A stretch of DNA of 43,796 nucleotides from Spirochaetota bacterium. GTDB lineage: Bacteria; Spirochaetota; UBA4802; UBA5368. Every line of letters starts with the position of its first letter. Position 1 is the first letter of the stretch. Shown piece by piece: positions 35,723-43,290 of this stretch. The DNA is taken from positions 1 through 43,796 of the forward strand of contig JADFDB010000006.1 in assembly GCA_018263175.1 (NCBI GenBank), given 5' to 3'. The notes under the pieces were generated by a model. That model was given only the letters and a program-made list of their open reading frames with translations, searched no databases and was not told the origin of the DNA. A program made the translations under genes and the position numbers.

Positions 35723-36688
35723 TCAGTAGTTCCTTGCGCTCGTGAGCTCCCAGTCCTTGGCCTCGAGGTCGAATGGCGGATGATAGTGATTGAAGAAGGA
35801 CTGCAGTGTGGACGAAGCGTACCCGGCCGGCAGAATATCGCCGAAGGCGATCGTGTAATTGACCGACACGCCGAGGTAGATATTCCGTGTGTCGTGTTTG
35901 TAGTACTTGTTGTAATAGCCGCGCGCGTAATAGCCGAAGTCCAGGTTTACATACCGCAGCGGCGTAAGCGAAAGATAGGGGATGCCGCCGAGCTTCGTGA
36001 CGAGCAGATATTTCTGGCCGCTGTAATCGGTGAAAAAATCGCCCCCCCAGTTGTCGGTAAACGATTTCCTGAATCTCTTGGTGGGAACGTATTCCCATTG
36101 AAGAGCGAACATCCGGTCGAGCACGGGGAAACCGTCGAGGAGCATTCCGATTCCTGCGCCTACGGTATTGAAGATGACGTCGTTGATGTCGAACCCCTGC
36201 GCTGAGGAGAATCCGTCACCGATCTCCATGATGAGCTGAACTGAGCTTGCGTAGATTCCCCCTTCTATGTTCGCGCGCAGCGGCGACGAGCCGGTCGAGC
36301 GGAAGAAGAAGGTGGCCAGACGCTTGACGGCGTAGGTGGCGTACAGATGTCCGAATTTGTCCGACGCGCCGTTGAGCGCATGGGCTCCCCACACCTTCGA
36401 GGGCTTGTATTTGAACGGGGTTCCGTCGAACCAGCTCCACTCCACCAGCCCCCATACGGTCACGAAGCCGGGGCCGAACAGGTAAATGCCGGTGCGGATG
36501 TAAGGCCATTTGGATTCGTCGAAGCTGTACGTATCGTAGAGGTTGACGGGAAGGCGGACCGTCGGGCTTTCGGCCGCGGGGACCGCGGGCGGTATCGGCT
36601 GCTGTTCTTCGGCCGGGGTTTCCTGCGCCGAGAGCGTGAGATTGAAACTGAGCAGGGCAAAGAGCGTGAGTGTCAGGATTCTTTTCAT
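35723..36688 (-). CDS. DUF2279/YfiM-like exported envelope protein
   Basis: 321 residues with a signal peptide (MKRILTLTLFALLSFNLTLSAQ) and a proline-rich linker. The family core is visible as GASDKFGHLYATYAVKRLAT and EIGDGFSSAQGFDINDVIFN TVGAGIG, as in DUF2279 proteins (YfiM in E. coli). The second half is beta-rich and aromatic (YVNLDFGYYARGYYNKYYKH, YLGVSVNYTIAFGD), suggesting an outer-membrane or surface location. Function unknown. The start lacks a strong ribosome site but is the only one that gives a signal peptide. Convergent to the AsmA-like gene. Confidence 0.75.
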   Translation of the reverse strand: MKRILTLTLFALLSFNLTLSAQETPAEEQQPIPPAVPAAESPTVRLPVNLYDTYSFDESKWPYIRTGIYLFGPGFVTVWGLVEWSWFDGTPFKYKPSKVWGAHALNGASDKFGHLYATYAVKRLATFFFRSTGSSPLRANIEGGIYASSVQLIMEIGDGFSSAQGFDINDVIFNTVGAGIGMLLDGFPVLDRMFALQWEYVPTKRFRKSFTDNWGGDFFTDYSGQKYLLVTKLGGIPYLSLTPLRYVNLDFGYYARGYYNKYYKHDTRNIYLGVSVNYTIAFGDILPAGYASSTLQSFFNHYHPPFDLEAKDWELTSARNY

Positions 36689-36808
36689 GTGCCGTACGCT
36701 TTGGTTATCGGGTGTCTTCGGTTCCGGAGCGCCGCCCCGGACAATAAGGCGTTATGGAATTGGAACGGCAGTGAAATGTCAAGACGTTGACGGTTTTTTT
36801 ACAAAATT

Positions 36809-37297
36809 TTATATATCCGGGGAATGCGGTCCTTTTAACCTTTTTTCCCTGCGCAGATTCCCGAAAAATGAACTGAGGAGAGCGGAGGCCTCGTCTCTGA
36901 GCGGGCCGAACACAATCTCCGGAACATGGTTGAGGCGGCTGTCGCCGCATACCGAAAAGACCGTACCGCATGCGCCATATTTGACGTCTTCGGCGGCGAT
37001 GACGAGCCGTTCAATGCGCGCGTGGACGATGGCACCCGCGCACATCACACAGGGCTCCTTGGTGACGTACAGCGTGCACCCGTTAAGGCGCTCGTTGCCG
37101 AGCGTTTCGGCCGCGGATTCGATGGCGATCATCTCGGCATGCAGGAGGGGGTTCGCCAGGGAGCGGTTCCTGTTGTGCGCGCGGGAGATGATCTCGCCTT
37201 GCCGGGTGATTACGGCGCCGACGGGGATCTCGCCTTCTTCGTCCGCTCTGTGCGCCTCTTCGAGCGCGATCAGCATGAACGAGGTATCGTCGTTCAT
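36809..37297 (-). CDS. tadA: tRNA-specific adenosine deaminase
   Basis: 162 residues. Converts A34 to inosine in tRNA-Arg(ACG), letting it read CGU, CGC and CGA. Zinc and catalytic residues: PLLHAEMIAIE (His53, Glu55) and KEPCVMCAGAIVHARI (Cys83, Cys86). The N-terminal FMLIALEEAHRADEEGEIPV is standard for TadA. It lies just downstream of a tRNA-Arg(ACG) gene on the same strand, separated by a terminator and a short CACCCG/CGGGTG hairpin (37338-37352). Confidence 0.92.
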   Translation of the reverse strand: MNDDTSFMLIALEEAHRADEEGEIPVGAVITRQGEIISRAHNRNRSLANPLLHAEMIAIESAAETLGNERLNGCTLYVTKEPCVMCAGAIVHARIERLVIAAEDVKYGACGTVFSVCGDSRLNHVPEIVFGPLRDEASALLSSFFGNLRREKRLKGPHSPDI

Positions 37298-37367
37298 CGT
37301 CCTTAGACCGCTCCTTTCCCGTGAGTGTCGTCCGGCCCACCCGCTTCGGGTGTCGGGGACACAAAAG

Positions 37368-37395
37368 AAAAGGCGAGAATAGATCCCGCCTTTTC
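37368..37395 (-). terminator. Terminator of the tRNA transcript
   Basis: GAAAAGGCG/CGCCTTTTC stem with an 11-base loop. On the minus strand it is followed by more T, just 10 bases beyond the tRNA-Arg 3' end. Confidence 0.8.
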
Positions 37396-37404
37396 GATTA
37401 TGTG

Positions 37405-37478
37405 CGCGTCTAAGAGGATTCGAACCTCTGACCTACGGATTCGTAGTCCGGCGCTCTATCCAGCTGAGCTATAGACGC
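37405..37478 (-). tRNA. tRNA-Arg(ACG)
   Basis: Minus strand GCGTCTATAGCTCAGCTGGA start, D arm AGCTCAGCTGGATAGAGC, anticodon loop CTACGAA (anticodon ACG), T arm AGAGGTTCGAATCCTCT and a seven-pair acceptor GCGTCTA/TAGACGC with discriminator G. CCA is not encoded. Its wobble A is the expected substrate of the neighbouring tadA product. Confidence 0.95.
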
Positions 37479-37495
37479 GTTGGTTACGAGTACCC

Positions 37496-38065
37496 CTACA
37501 ACTCGACTATATGAGTATATTTTTTGAGCCAGGGTATTTCAAGCCTTTTTTCCCTGAGCAGGAAATAAACCGCCCACGCGCAAATGGAAAAGTACACAAC
37601 GTGGACGAGGTACACCATAAGCGCAAGGGCGAAGCGCACCGGCCGCCAGTCCCTCGGGATAAAAATAAAGTACAGGAAAAACAACGCGAGCGCCGCTCCG
37701 GTAAAAAATACCGCGAGCGCGAAGGCGCGCCTGCCGTTTTCCCGGCACAGCGCGTCGTCGGGTTTGAGATACAGCGGGACGAGCCAGCCGATAAACGGGA
37801 GATAGGCCGCCGCGGCGAAATATTTATTGTACATTGGCCGGTAGATCTCGTTTCGGTAGTGTTCGAGCTTGGCCCGTATCTCGGGCCAGTGCCGCCGGAT
37901 ATCGCGGAGGTAGGTGGCTGAGGCGAGCACTCTCCCCCACGCGAACAGCAGCCACTCGCGCGTTCGAGGCCAGTTTTTCCGAAAGTCCCTGACGTAGCGC
38001 AGGGTGACAAGCGCCTTTTCCTTCAGCAGGGAGAGTCGATCTTTAACGGCGTGTACAAACTTCAC
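37496..38065 (-). CDS. Small membrane protein between tRNA genes
   Basis: 189 residues. A basic, helical N-terminal ~80 residues (VKDRLSLLKEKALVTLRYVR, DIRRHWPEIRAKLEHYRNEI) with an internal repeat (YVRDFRKNWPRTREWLL and YLRDIRRHWPEIRAKLE) is followed by three hydrophobic segments (YLPFIGWLVPLYL, FALAVFFTGAALALFFLYFI, VHVVYFSICAWAVYFLL), a layout recalling DUF4870-type proteins. The ORF track start at 38236 runs across tRNA-Ser; GTG at 38065, 15 bases after the tRNA, is the likely start. No function assigned. It ends 18 bases before tRNA-Arg. Confidence 0.6.
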   Translation of the reverse strand: MKFVHAVKDRLSLLKEKALVTLRYVRDFRKNWPRTREWLLFAWGRVLASATYLRDIRRHWPEIRAKLEHYRNEIYRPMYNKYFAAAAYLPFIGWLVPLYLKPDDALCRENGRRAFALAVFFTGAALALFFLYFIFIPRDWRPVRFALALMVYLVHVVYFSICAWAVYFLLREKRLEIPWLKKYTHIVEL

Positions 38066-38079
38066 TGCGCATTCCCTTT

Positions 38080-38166
38080 CGGAGAGAGAGGGATTCGAAC
38101 CCTCGGTACCGTATTTGGTACAACGGTTTAGCAAACCGTCCCCTTCGGCCTCTCGGGCATCTCTCC
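38080..38166 (-). tRNA. tRNA-Ser(GCT)
   Basis: Class II tRNA with a long variable arm. Acceptor GGAGAGA/TCTCTCC, anticodon loop TTGCTAA (anticodon GCT), T loop GGTTCGAATCC, discriminator G as required for Ser. It follows tRNA-Ser(TGA) after 29 bases. Confidence 0.95.
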
Positions 38167-38195
38167 AGTGTAGTGATAAACCGGCTGTGTGATAT

Positions 38196-38279
38196 CGGAG
38201 GGTGAGGGATTCGAACCCCCGGAGCTTGTCACTCAACGGTTTTCAAGACCGCCTCTATAGACCACTCAGACAACCCTCC
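38196..38279 (-). tRNA. tRNA-Ser(TGA)
   Basis: Class II tRNA. Acceptor GGAGGGT/ACCCTCC, anticodon loop CTTGAAA (anticodon TGA), a long variable arm, T loop GGTTCGAATCC and discriminator G. First gene of the tRNA transcript. Confidence 0.95.
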
Positions 38280-38286
38280 GCGTATT

Positions 38287-38314
38287 ACTCTATGGAGGGT
38301 GCCCGTTCTGTCAA
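38287..38314 (-). promoter_or_regulatory. Promoter of the tRNA cluster
   Basis: On the minus strand TTGACA, 16 bases, TAGAGT, about seven bases before the tRNA-Ser(TGA) 5' end. A consensus -35 placed for a short leader. Confidence 0.6.
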
Positions 38315-38387
38315 ACAAAAATTTCCAGGGCGCATTCAGGACCGACTGAACCATCGGTACGCGGTATTTCCGCCGCGGGATGGGCGC

Positions 38388-39245
38388 TCAGCTCACGATT
38401 TCGGTGCCGATACCGGCATCGGTGAATATCTCGAGCAGTACGGCGTGTTCGACCCTGCCGTCGATGATGTGGGTCTTGTTGACGCCGCGAAGGGCGTTGA
38501 GACAGCAGTTGACCTTCGGGATCATCCCGCCGCTTATCTCGTTCGACGCGATGAGCGCGGGGATCTCCGGCGCGGTGAGTGTCGAGGCGAGCGCGCCGGC
38601 TATCTTAACGCCCTCCACATCGGTGAGGAGGATGAGCTTCTCGGCGCACAGGGCCTCCGCGATCGCGCCGGCTGCCGTGTCGGCGTTGATGTTGTAGGTG
38701 GCGCCGGCCTCGTCGTAACCGATGGGCGCGATGACCGGGATGAATTTATCGCGATCGAGCGCCTCGATCACCCGCGGATTGACCCGGCTCACCGATCCGA
38801 CCAGGCCTATGTCGAGTTTCGTGCCGTGGTCGTCGTGGAAGAGCTTCTCGGCGATAATGAGCCCGCCGTCTTTCCCGGAGAGGCCCACGGCCTTGCCGCC
38901 GACCATGTTTATGTTATGGACGATCTCCTTGTTGACCTTGCCCACCAGCACCATCTCGACGATATCCATGGTCTCGACGTCGGTGACGCGCATTCCCGCC
39001 ACGAACTCGCTCTTCTTGCCGACCTGCTTGAGGAGGTCGCCGATCTGCGGCCCGCCGCCGTGAACGATGACCGGATTTATACCCACCAGTTTAAGGAGCA
39101 CCATGTCGGTGGCGAAGGAGCGCTTGAGCCGTTCGTCCTCCATCGCGTGACCGCCGTATTTAATGACGATTGTTTTGCCATAGAATTCCCGAATGTAGGG
39201 GAAGGATTCGATTAAGGTGCCGACTTTTTCTATGTAGCGCTGCAT
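38388..39245 (-). CDS. argB: N-acetylglutamate kinase
   Basis: 285 residues. Phosphorylates N-acetyl-L-glutamate in arginine synthesis. Visible: the ATP/substrate loop [10 protein letters not shown] near residue 27, [20 protein letters not shown], and [20 protein letters not shown], plus the N-terminal helix [20 protein letters not shown] found in arginine-inhibitable enzymes. The ATG at 39245 has AAGGAG at ten bases and is preferred to 39254, where the spacing is only one base. It follows the UDP-sugar pyrophosphorylase by 24 bases, so the two are probably co-transcribed. Its last base is 108 bases from the tRNA cluster. Confidence 0.95.
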   Translation of the reverse strand: MQRYIEKVGTLIESFPYIREFYGKTIVIKYGGHAMEDERLKRSFATDMVLLKLVGINPVIVHGGGPQIGDLLKQVGKKSEFVAGMRVTDVETMDIVEMVLVGKVNKEIVHNINMVGGKAVGLSGKDGGLIIAEKLFHDDHGTKLDIGLVGSVSRVNPRVIEALDRDKFIPVIAPIGYDEAGATYNINADTAAGAIAEALCAEKLILLTDVEGVKIAGALASTLTAPEIPALIASNEISGGMIPKVNCCLNALRGVNKTHIIDGRVEHAVLLEIFTDAGIGTEIVS

Positions 39246-39269
39246 GGCACGCATTCTCCTTTTCGTATA

Positions 39270-40652
39270 TTATTCGAGGTAAACGCTCTCCGTGTCCGGT
39301 ATGGACAGGGAAGCGGGGATATCCGCCGCTTCGAGCGCAAGCAGGGGGGATATCTCGATTTTTTGAACCCGCGCCGGGATGCGTATACCGCGTTTCCCGA
39401 TCCAGCGCCGATACAGCCCGGTCATGAGCTCGTGCGCGGACTCCACCGAGTCGACCCCCGACGGGTTTTTTACCGGGGCGAACTCGTCCTCACGACGTAT
39501 CTCGAGCACGATGTTTTTGTCCGTGAGCGGAAGGGCATCGAAGACGAATTTTTCGAATTTGAATCCTTCAATCTCAACAGGACCCGACAGGGTGTGCGAG
39601 ACGATATTTTTCCGCGCGACGTGGAAGGGAAGCGAGGCCTCCGCTCCGCCCGCTATTTTTTCAAGGAAGCCGACGTTGAACAGATGGATGGCGATGCTGC
39701 CCATGCAGAAACGGAGTGCGCCGCGTTCGTCGCGCATGTTCTGCAAATCTTCGGGCAGGTCCGAATATTCGACCACGCCGATCGTCCCGTCGTCGAAGCG
39801 CACGAAGACGCCGAGTTTTTCGTCCGGATAGGCCTTCATGAGGCCCTTGCTCGAAATATCGGCGCCGCCCTGCGCGTGAAAGCCGATGAATACCGGATCG
39901 ACGATGGAAACGAGCGGATTGTCGACCTGAAAGTACGAAATCACCTCGATGCCGCGCCCGCGCATCGCCGCGAGCGTTCCCGAACCGGCGAGCGCGCTCA
40001 GGCTTCCGCCGTGGCCGTCGGGATTTTTAAAAATGGCCGAGGGAGACTCGAGGATCAGCCTGCCGCCGGCGTCGAGGGAGGGGATCATGCTCTGGGGGAA
40101 GATGTAGACGTCTTTCTCGTCGAGCCCAAAGTGATTGTGGGCGGCGAGGTAGCGCATCGTGTCCGCATGATTGGCCTCTGAGGTCATGATGAGCCAGGGT
40201 ATGGGAGCGCCGTACTTCTCGGAGCTTTTAAGGATTTTTTCCGCGTGGATCCGGAAAAGGGATTTGCCGGAAACCGGCCCCACCGCGAAGAGCCCCTTGG
40301 GGCCGTCGAAGCCGAGGCGGGACCCCTGCCCGCCTGCCACGACAAAGGCCGCGACGGCACCCCTTCGGATGAGCGCACTTCCGTCCTCGCGCGCGGCTTC
40401 GAAGCGGCGCACGGCCCCGCTGTCGGCGGGTACGGGGATATAGGGTGCGGGCTCGAAGCCCATTGCCGGCGGGGCGCTCTCGCCGGCCTGCCGATAGAGG
40501 CGTGCGAGAAGCTTGAAATCTATCGAAGACGCGTCGTCGAGCAGGGCCTTTCTTCCGGCGTCCGGGAGCCGCTCCCAGAAGGCGAAGATGTGCTCCTGCC
40601 CGTAATCGTATACGCGCTCTATAACGTCGTTCCGGTCCGGGTATGAAATCAT
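39270..40652 (-). CDS. UDP-sugar pyrophosphorylase of the eukaryote-like UAP/UGP family
   Basis: 460 residues. The nucleotide-binding motif AAFVVAGGQGSRLGFDGPKG (about 100-120), then IPWLIMTSEANHADTMRYLA, IFPQSMIPSLD, GNPDGHGG-type loop (here KNPDGHGGSLSAL) and IEVISYFQVDNPLVSIVDP, identify the UTP:sugar-1-phosphate uridylyltransferase family. The length and the QSMIPSLD motif fit UDP-N-acetylglucosamine pyrophosphorylase (UAP1-like) better than bacterial GlmU. The start at 40652 has GAGG eight bases upstream; the ORF track extension to 41471 overlaps glycerate kinase and is a shadow. It supplies UDP-sugars for envelope synthesis; exact substrate not decidable here. Confidence 0.85.
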   Translation of the reverse strand: MISYPDRNDVIERVYDYGQEHIFAFWERLPDAGRKALLDDASSIDFKLLARLYRQAGESAPPAMGFEPAPYIPVPADSGAVRRFEAAREDGSALIRRGAVAAFVVAGGQGSRLGFDGPKGLFAVGPVSGKSLFRIHAEKILKSSEKYGAPIPWLIMTSEANHADTMRYLAAHNHFGLDEKDVYIFPQSMIPSLDAGGRLILESPSAIFKNPDGHGGSLSALAGSGTLAAMRGRGIEVISYFQVDNPLVSIVDPVFIGFHAQGGADISSKGLMKAYPDEKLGVFVRFDDGTIGVVEYSDLPEDLQNMRDERGALRFCMGSIAIHLFNVGFLEKIAGGAEASLPFHVARKNIVSHTLSGPVEIEGFKFEKFVFDALPLTDKNIVLEIRREDEFAPVKNPSGVDSVESAHELMTGLYRRWIGKRGIRIPARVQKIEISPLLALEAADIPASLSIPDTESVYLE

Positions 40653-40833
40653 TGCATGTCCTCGCGGGCTAGGTGATGATAGACTAATCGGCGCCATTTT
40701 CGCCGGGATGTCAAATAAGTTTTTAGCGTCCGTGTCCCGGCGCCGGTTTGCCGGAGAAGGGCTTGCAAAAGACGGGAGCCCGCCATAGCATCGGACCGGA
40801 CGGTATAATAAAAACGAAACGGGGAGATGCGCG

Positions 40834-42183
40834 ATGAAAACCATGCGGGAGGATATGCGCGAGATGTATACCGCCGCGATCGAGGCCGTCAATCCGCGAA
40901 GGGCGGTGCTCGAGCATCTGCAAGTGCGCGACGGCAGTCTGCTCGTATACTCGAACGAAAAGCAGGTCCGCGAACTCGATCTCTTTCGGTTCCGCCGCGT
41001 GTACGTGCTGGGCGCGGGGAAGGCCACCGCCCTCATGGCGCAGGCGGTCGAGGAGCTGCTCGGGGACAGGATCACCGCAGGCTGTATATCGGTGAAGTAC
41101 GGGTATACCGCGCCGCTCTCGCGCATCGAAGCGGTCGAGGCCGCGCACCCCGTACCCGACGAAAAGGGAAGGATGGCCGCGGAGCGCATAGTGCAGCTCG
41201 CCGCCGAGGCGGGCGGGGAAGACCTCGTCATCTCGCTCATCTCGGGAGGGGGCTCGTCGCTGCTTCCGCTGCCGGTACCGCCCGTCACGCTCGAGGAAAA
41301 GCGCGAGACTACAAATCTTCTTTTAAGGAGCGGCGCGTCGATCCACGAGATGAACGCCGTGCGCAAGCACCTGTCCCGTATAAAGGGTGGAAATCTCGCG
41401 CGGGCCGCGCATCCGGCGACCGTCATCAATCTCATGATCTCGGACGTGGTCGGAGACGATCCCGACGTCATCGCGTCGGGGCCGCTGGTTCCCGACGCGT
41501 CGACCTTCGCCGATGCGCTTGCTGTCCTCGAGCGCTACCGCATCGCCGGCTCGGTGCCCGCGGCCGTGCGCAAACGCATCCGGGACGGTGCCGACGGTCT
41601 CGTGCCGGAAAACCCCAAAGCGGATGAGGAATGCTTCGCGGGCGTGACCGGCGTTATCATCGCCTCGAACATCCTCGCGCTTAACGCGGCGCGCCGGAAG
41701 GCTGCGGCCCTGGGCTACAACACCGTCGTCCTTTCCTCGCTCGTCGAGGGCGATACGCGCCAGGCGGCGCTTTTCCATGCGGCCATCGCACGCGAGGCAC
41801 TCGCTTCGGGCAACCCGGCGAAGGCTCCGGCCTGCATCATCAGCGGAGGGGAGACCACGGTCGAGGTGCATGGCAAGGGCCTTGGCGGACGCAACACGGA
41901 GTTCGCACTGCATTCAGCGGTCTTTTTGGCCGGGGTGCGGGGCATCTCTGCGGCCAGCGTGGGTACCGACGGTTCCGATGGCCCGACCGATGCGGCCGGC
42001 GCTTTTGCCGACGGTGCAACGATCGCGCGCGCTGAGAGCGCCGGCCTGAACGTCGGATCGTACGCGGATAATAACGATTCGTATAATTTTTTTAAGGATC
42101 TCGGCGATCTCATCATCACCGGCCCCACCAATACCAACGTGATGGACGTGCGGATTATGCTGGTTCGGGAGGACGGCGGGTGA
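40834..42183 (+). CDS. Glycerate 2-kinase (MOFRL/GckA type)
   Basis: 449 residues. Phosphorylates D-glycerate to 2-phosphoglycerate. Motifs: VYVLGAGKATALMAQAVEEL, VKYGYTAPLSRIEAVEAAHP, the SGGGSSLLPLP loop, EMNAVRKHLSRIKGGNLARA, LMISDVVGDDPDVIASGP, and the MOFRL domain end (ISGGETTVEVHGKGLGGRNT, SVGTDGSDGPTDAAGA, TGPTNTNVMDVRI). GGGGAG lies seven bases before the ATG and a TATAAT at 40804-40809 may be its -10 box. It is divergent from the UDP-sugar pyrophosphorylase. Confidence 0.93.
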   Translation: MKTMREDMREMYTAAIEAVNPRRAVLEHLQVRDGSLLVYSNEKQVRELDLFRFRRVYVLGAGKATALMAQAVEELLGDRITAGCISVKYGYTAPLSRIEAVEAAHPVPDEKGRMAAERIVQLAAEAGGEDLVISLISGGGSSLLPLPVPPVTLEEKRETTNLLLRSGASIHEMNAVRKHLSRIKGGNLARAAHPATVINLMISDVVGDDPDVIASGPLVPDASTFADALAVLERYRIAGSVPAAVRKRIRDGADGLVPENPKADEECFAGVTGVIIASNILALNAARRKAAALGYNTVVLSSLVEGDTRQAALFHAAIAREALASGNPAKAPACIISGGETTVEVHGKGLGGRNTEFALHSAVFLAGVRGISAASVGTDGSDGPTDAAGAFADGATIARAESAGLNVGSYADNNDSYNFFKDLGDLIITGPTNTNVMDVRIMLVREDGG

Positions 42184-42400
42184 AGGAGCAAAATTACCGC
42201 GTAATGCGCAATAGACGACATAATACGGGGCGGCCACCCGCTAAGAAATTATAAAAATTTTTAAAAAAAATGTTGCTTATAATTAAATTGTCCTCTACCC
42301 TATGCCTTGCTTGTAAAAAGGCGGCTTTCTGCCGTTTCCGGGATGTGCCCGAACGGGGCGGCCGAATCAATCGGGGGACCGCTGCAGGCGGAAAAGGCGG

Positions 42401-42420
42401 CGCGGGCATGGATGCCCGCG
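42401..42420. promoter_or_regulatory. Hairpin in leader of exported-protein gene
   Basis: CGCGGGCAT, two bases, ATGCCCGCG: a perfect nine-base stem 37 bases before the next start. The 273-base gap 42184-42456 is AT-rich with a TATAAT at 42278-42283 as a possible -10 box, and holds no gene. Confidence 0.5.
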
Positions 42421-42456
42421 GTATCATGAATAAAGCAGATCAAAAGGAGTGATGCT

Positions 42457-43206
42457 ATGAAATTCAGAGATGGCGCAAAGTGGTTCGTTTCCATTCTTGC
42501 CGTATGCGTTATGGCAACGGGCATATCGGCGCAGGAGAAGAAAGCGGGAGATGCCAAGAAGGATCCGCGGGCCGAATATTCGGAAGCCGAACGGCCCGAA
42601 GAAAATTATCTTGCGCGCTTTCAGGCCATAGAGGTGTCGGAGAAGCTTATCAAGGAAAACCTGGAAAAGATTTATGTACTTAAAGTAATAGCATCCAACT
42701 TTAAAGATCAGGGCTGGGAAGGCGATTATCAGAAGATTTATGACCAGTACAAAAAAGGCGTCGGTTTCTTTTACAAGCGCGATGTGATCTACTCGAGGGT
42801 TGAGCTGGAGAACAACAAGAAGGCCATCGGGGACCTCTTCAAGAAGATCAGCGAATATTACAAGGAATACACGCAGACGCTGCTGTTCCAGTGCGCGGAC
42901 ACCATCCTGAACCTCTCGCTCGATGAGCGCAGCCAGTCCGATCCCAACAAAGGGAAGGTGGTTTTCCAGAACATGATGCGTCTCAGGATCGGCTACGGCC
43001 AGCTTGACGACGCGGAGAACAGCTATACCGACGGTCTCTACAGGACCTCGATCCTCCACTACCGTGTGGCGAAGGCCTATGGTATCAGGATCATGGAAGA
43101 GCTTGATCCTGTCAATGCCAAGGGCAAGTTCGACGTTCACAAGGCCGACAATCTTAACAGAGTGCTCAATCCCGAAAGGGCGAAGGCCGAGCCGGCAGCG
43201 AAATAA
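42457..43206 (+). CDS. Exported helical protein, function unknown
   Basis: 249 residues with a signal peptide (MKFRDGAKWFVSILAVCVMATGISAQ) and a charged, all-helical mature part (EVSEKLIKENLEKIYVLKVI, YKKGVGFFYKRDVIYSRVEL, YYKEYTQTLLFQCADTILNL). It looks like a tetratricopeptide- or coiled-coil-like solenoid but no repeat is certain. No family recognised; such small secreted helical proteins are common in spirochaetes, which is context only. AAGGAG precedes the ATG. A perfect terminator follows its stop. Confidence 0.7.
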   Translation: MKFRDGAKWFVSILAVCVMATGISAQEKKAGDAKKDPRAEYSEAERPEENYLARFQAIEVSEKLIKENLEKIYVLKVIASNFKDQGWEGDYQKIYDQYKKGVGFFYKRDVIYSRVELENNKKAIGDLFKKISEYYKEYTQTLLFQCADTILNLSLDERSQSDPNKGKVVFQNMMRLRIGYGQLDDAENSYTDGLYRTSILHYRVAKAYGIRIMEELDPVNAKGKFDVHKADNLNRVLNPERAKAEPAAK

Positions 43207-43228
43207 CGCTTTTTTGAAAGAGTGCATG

Positions 43229-43257
43229 AAAAAAGGGGAAGCTTCTTCCCCTTTTTT
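43229..43257 (+). terminator. Perfect intrinsic terminator
   Basis: AAAAAAGGGGAAG, CTT, CTTCCCCTTTTTT: a 13-base perfect stem ending in T6, 22 bases after the exported-protein stop. Confidence 0.92.
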
Positions 43258-43290
43258 ATTGATATCGACCACAAGCATGGCACCGGGCTG

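Noticed and set aside
40653-41471. N-terminal extension of the UDP-sugar pyrophosphorylase
   Set aside because: It is antisense to glycerate kinase, and the enzyme family begins near the ATG at 40652, which has a ribosome site.
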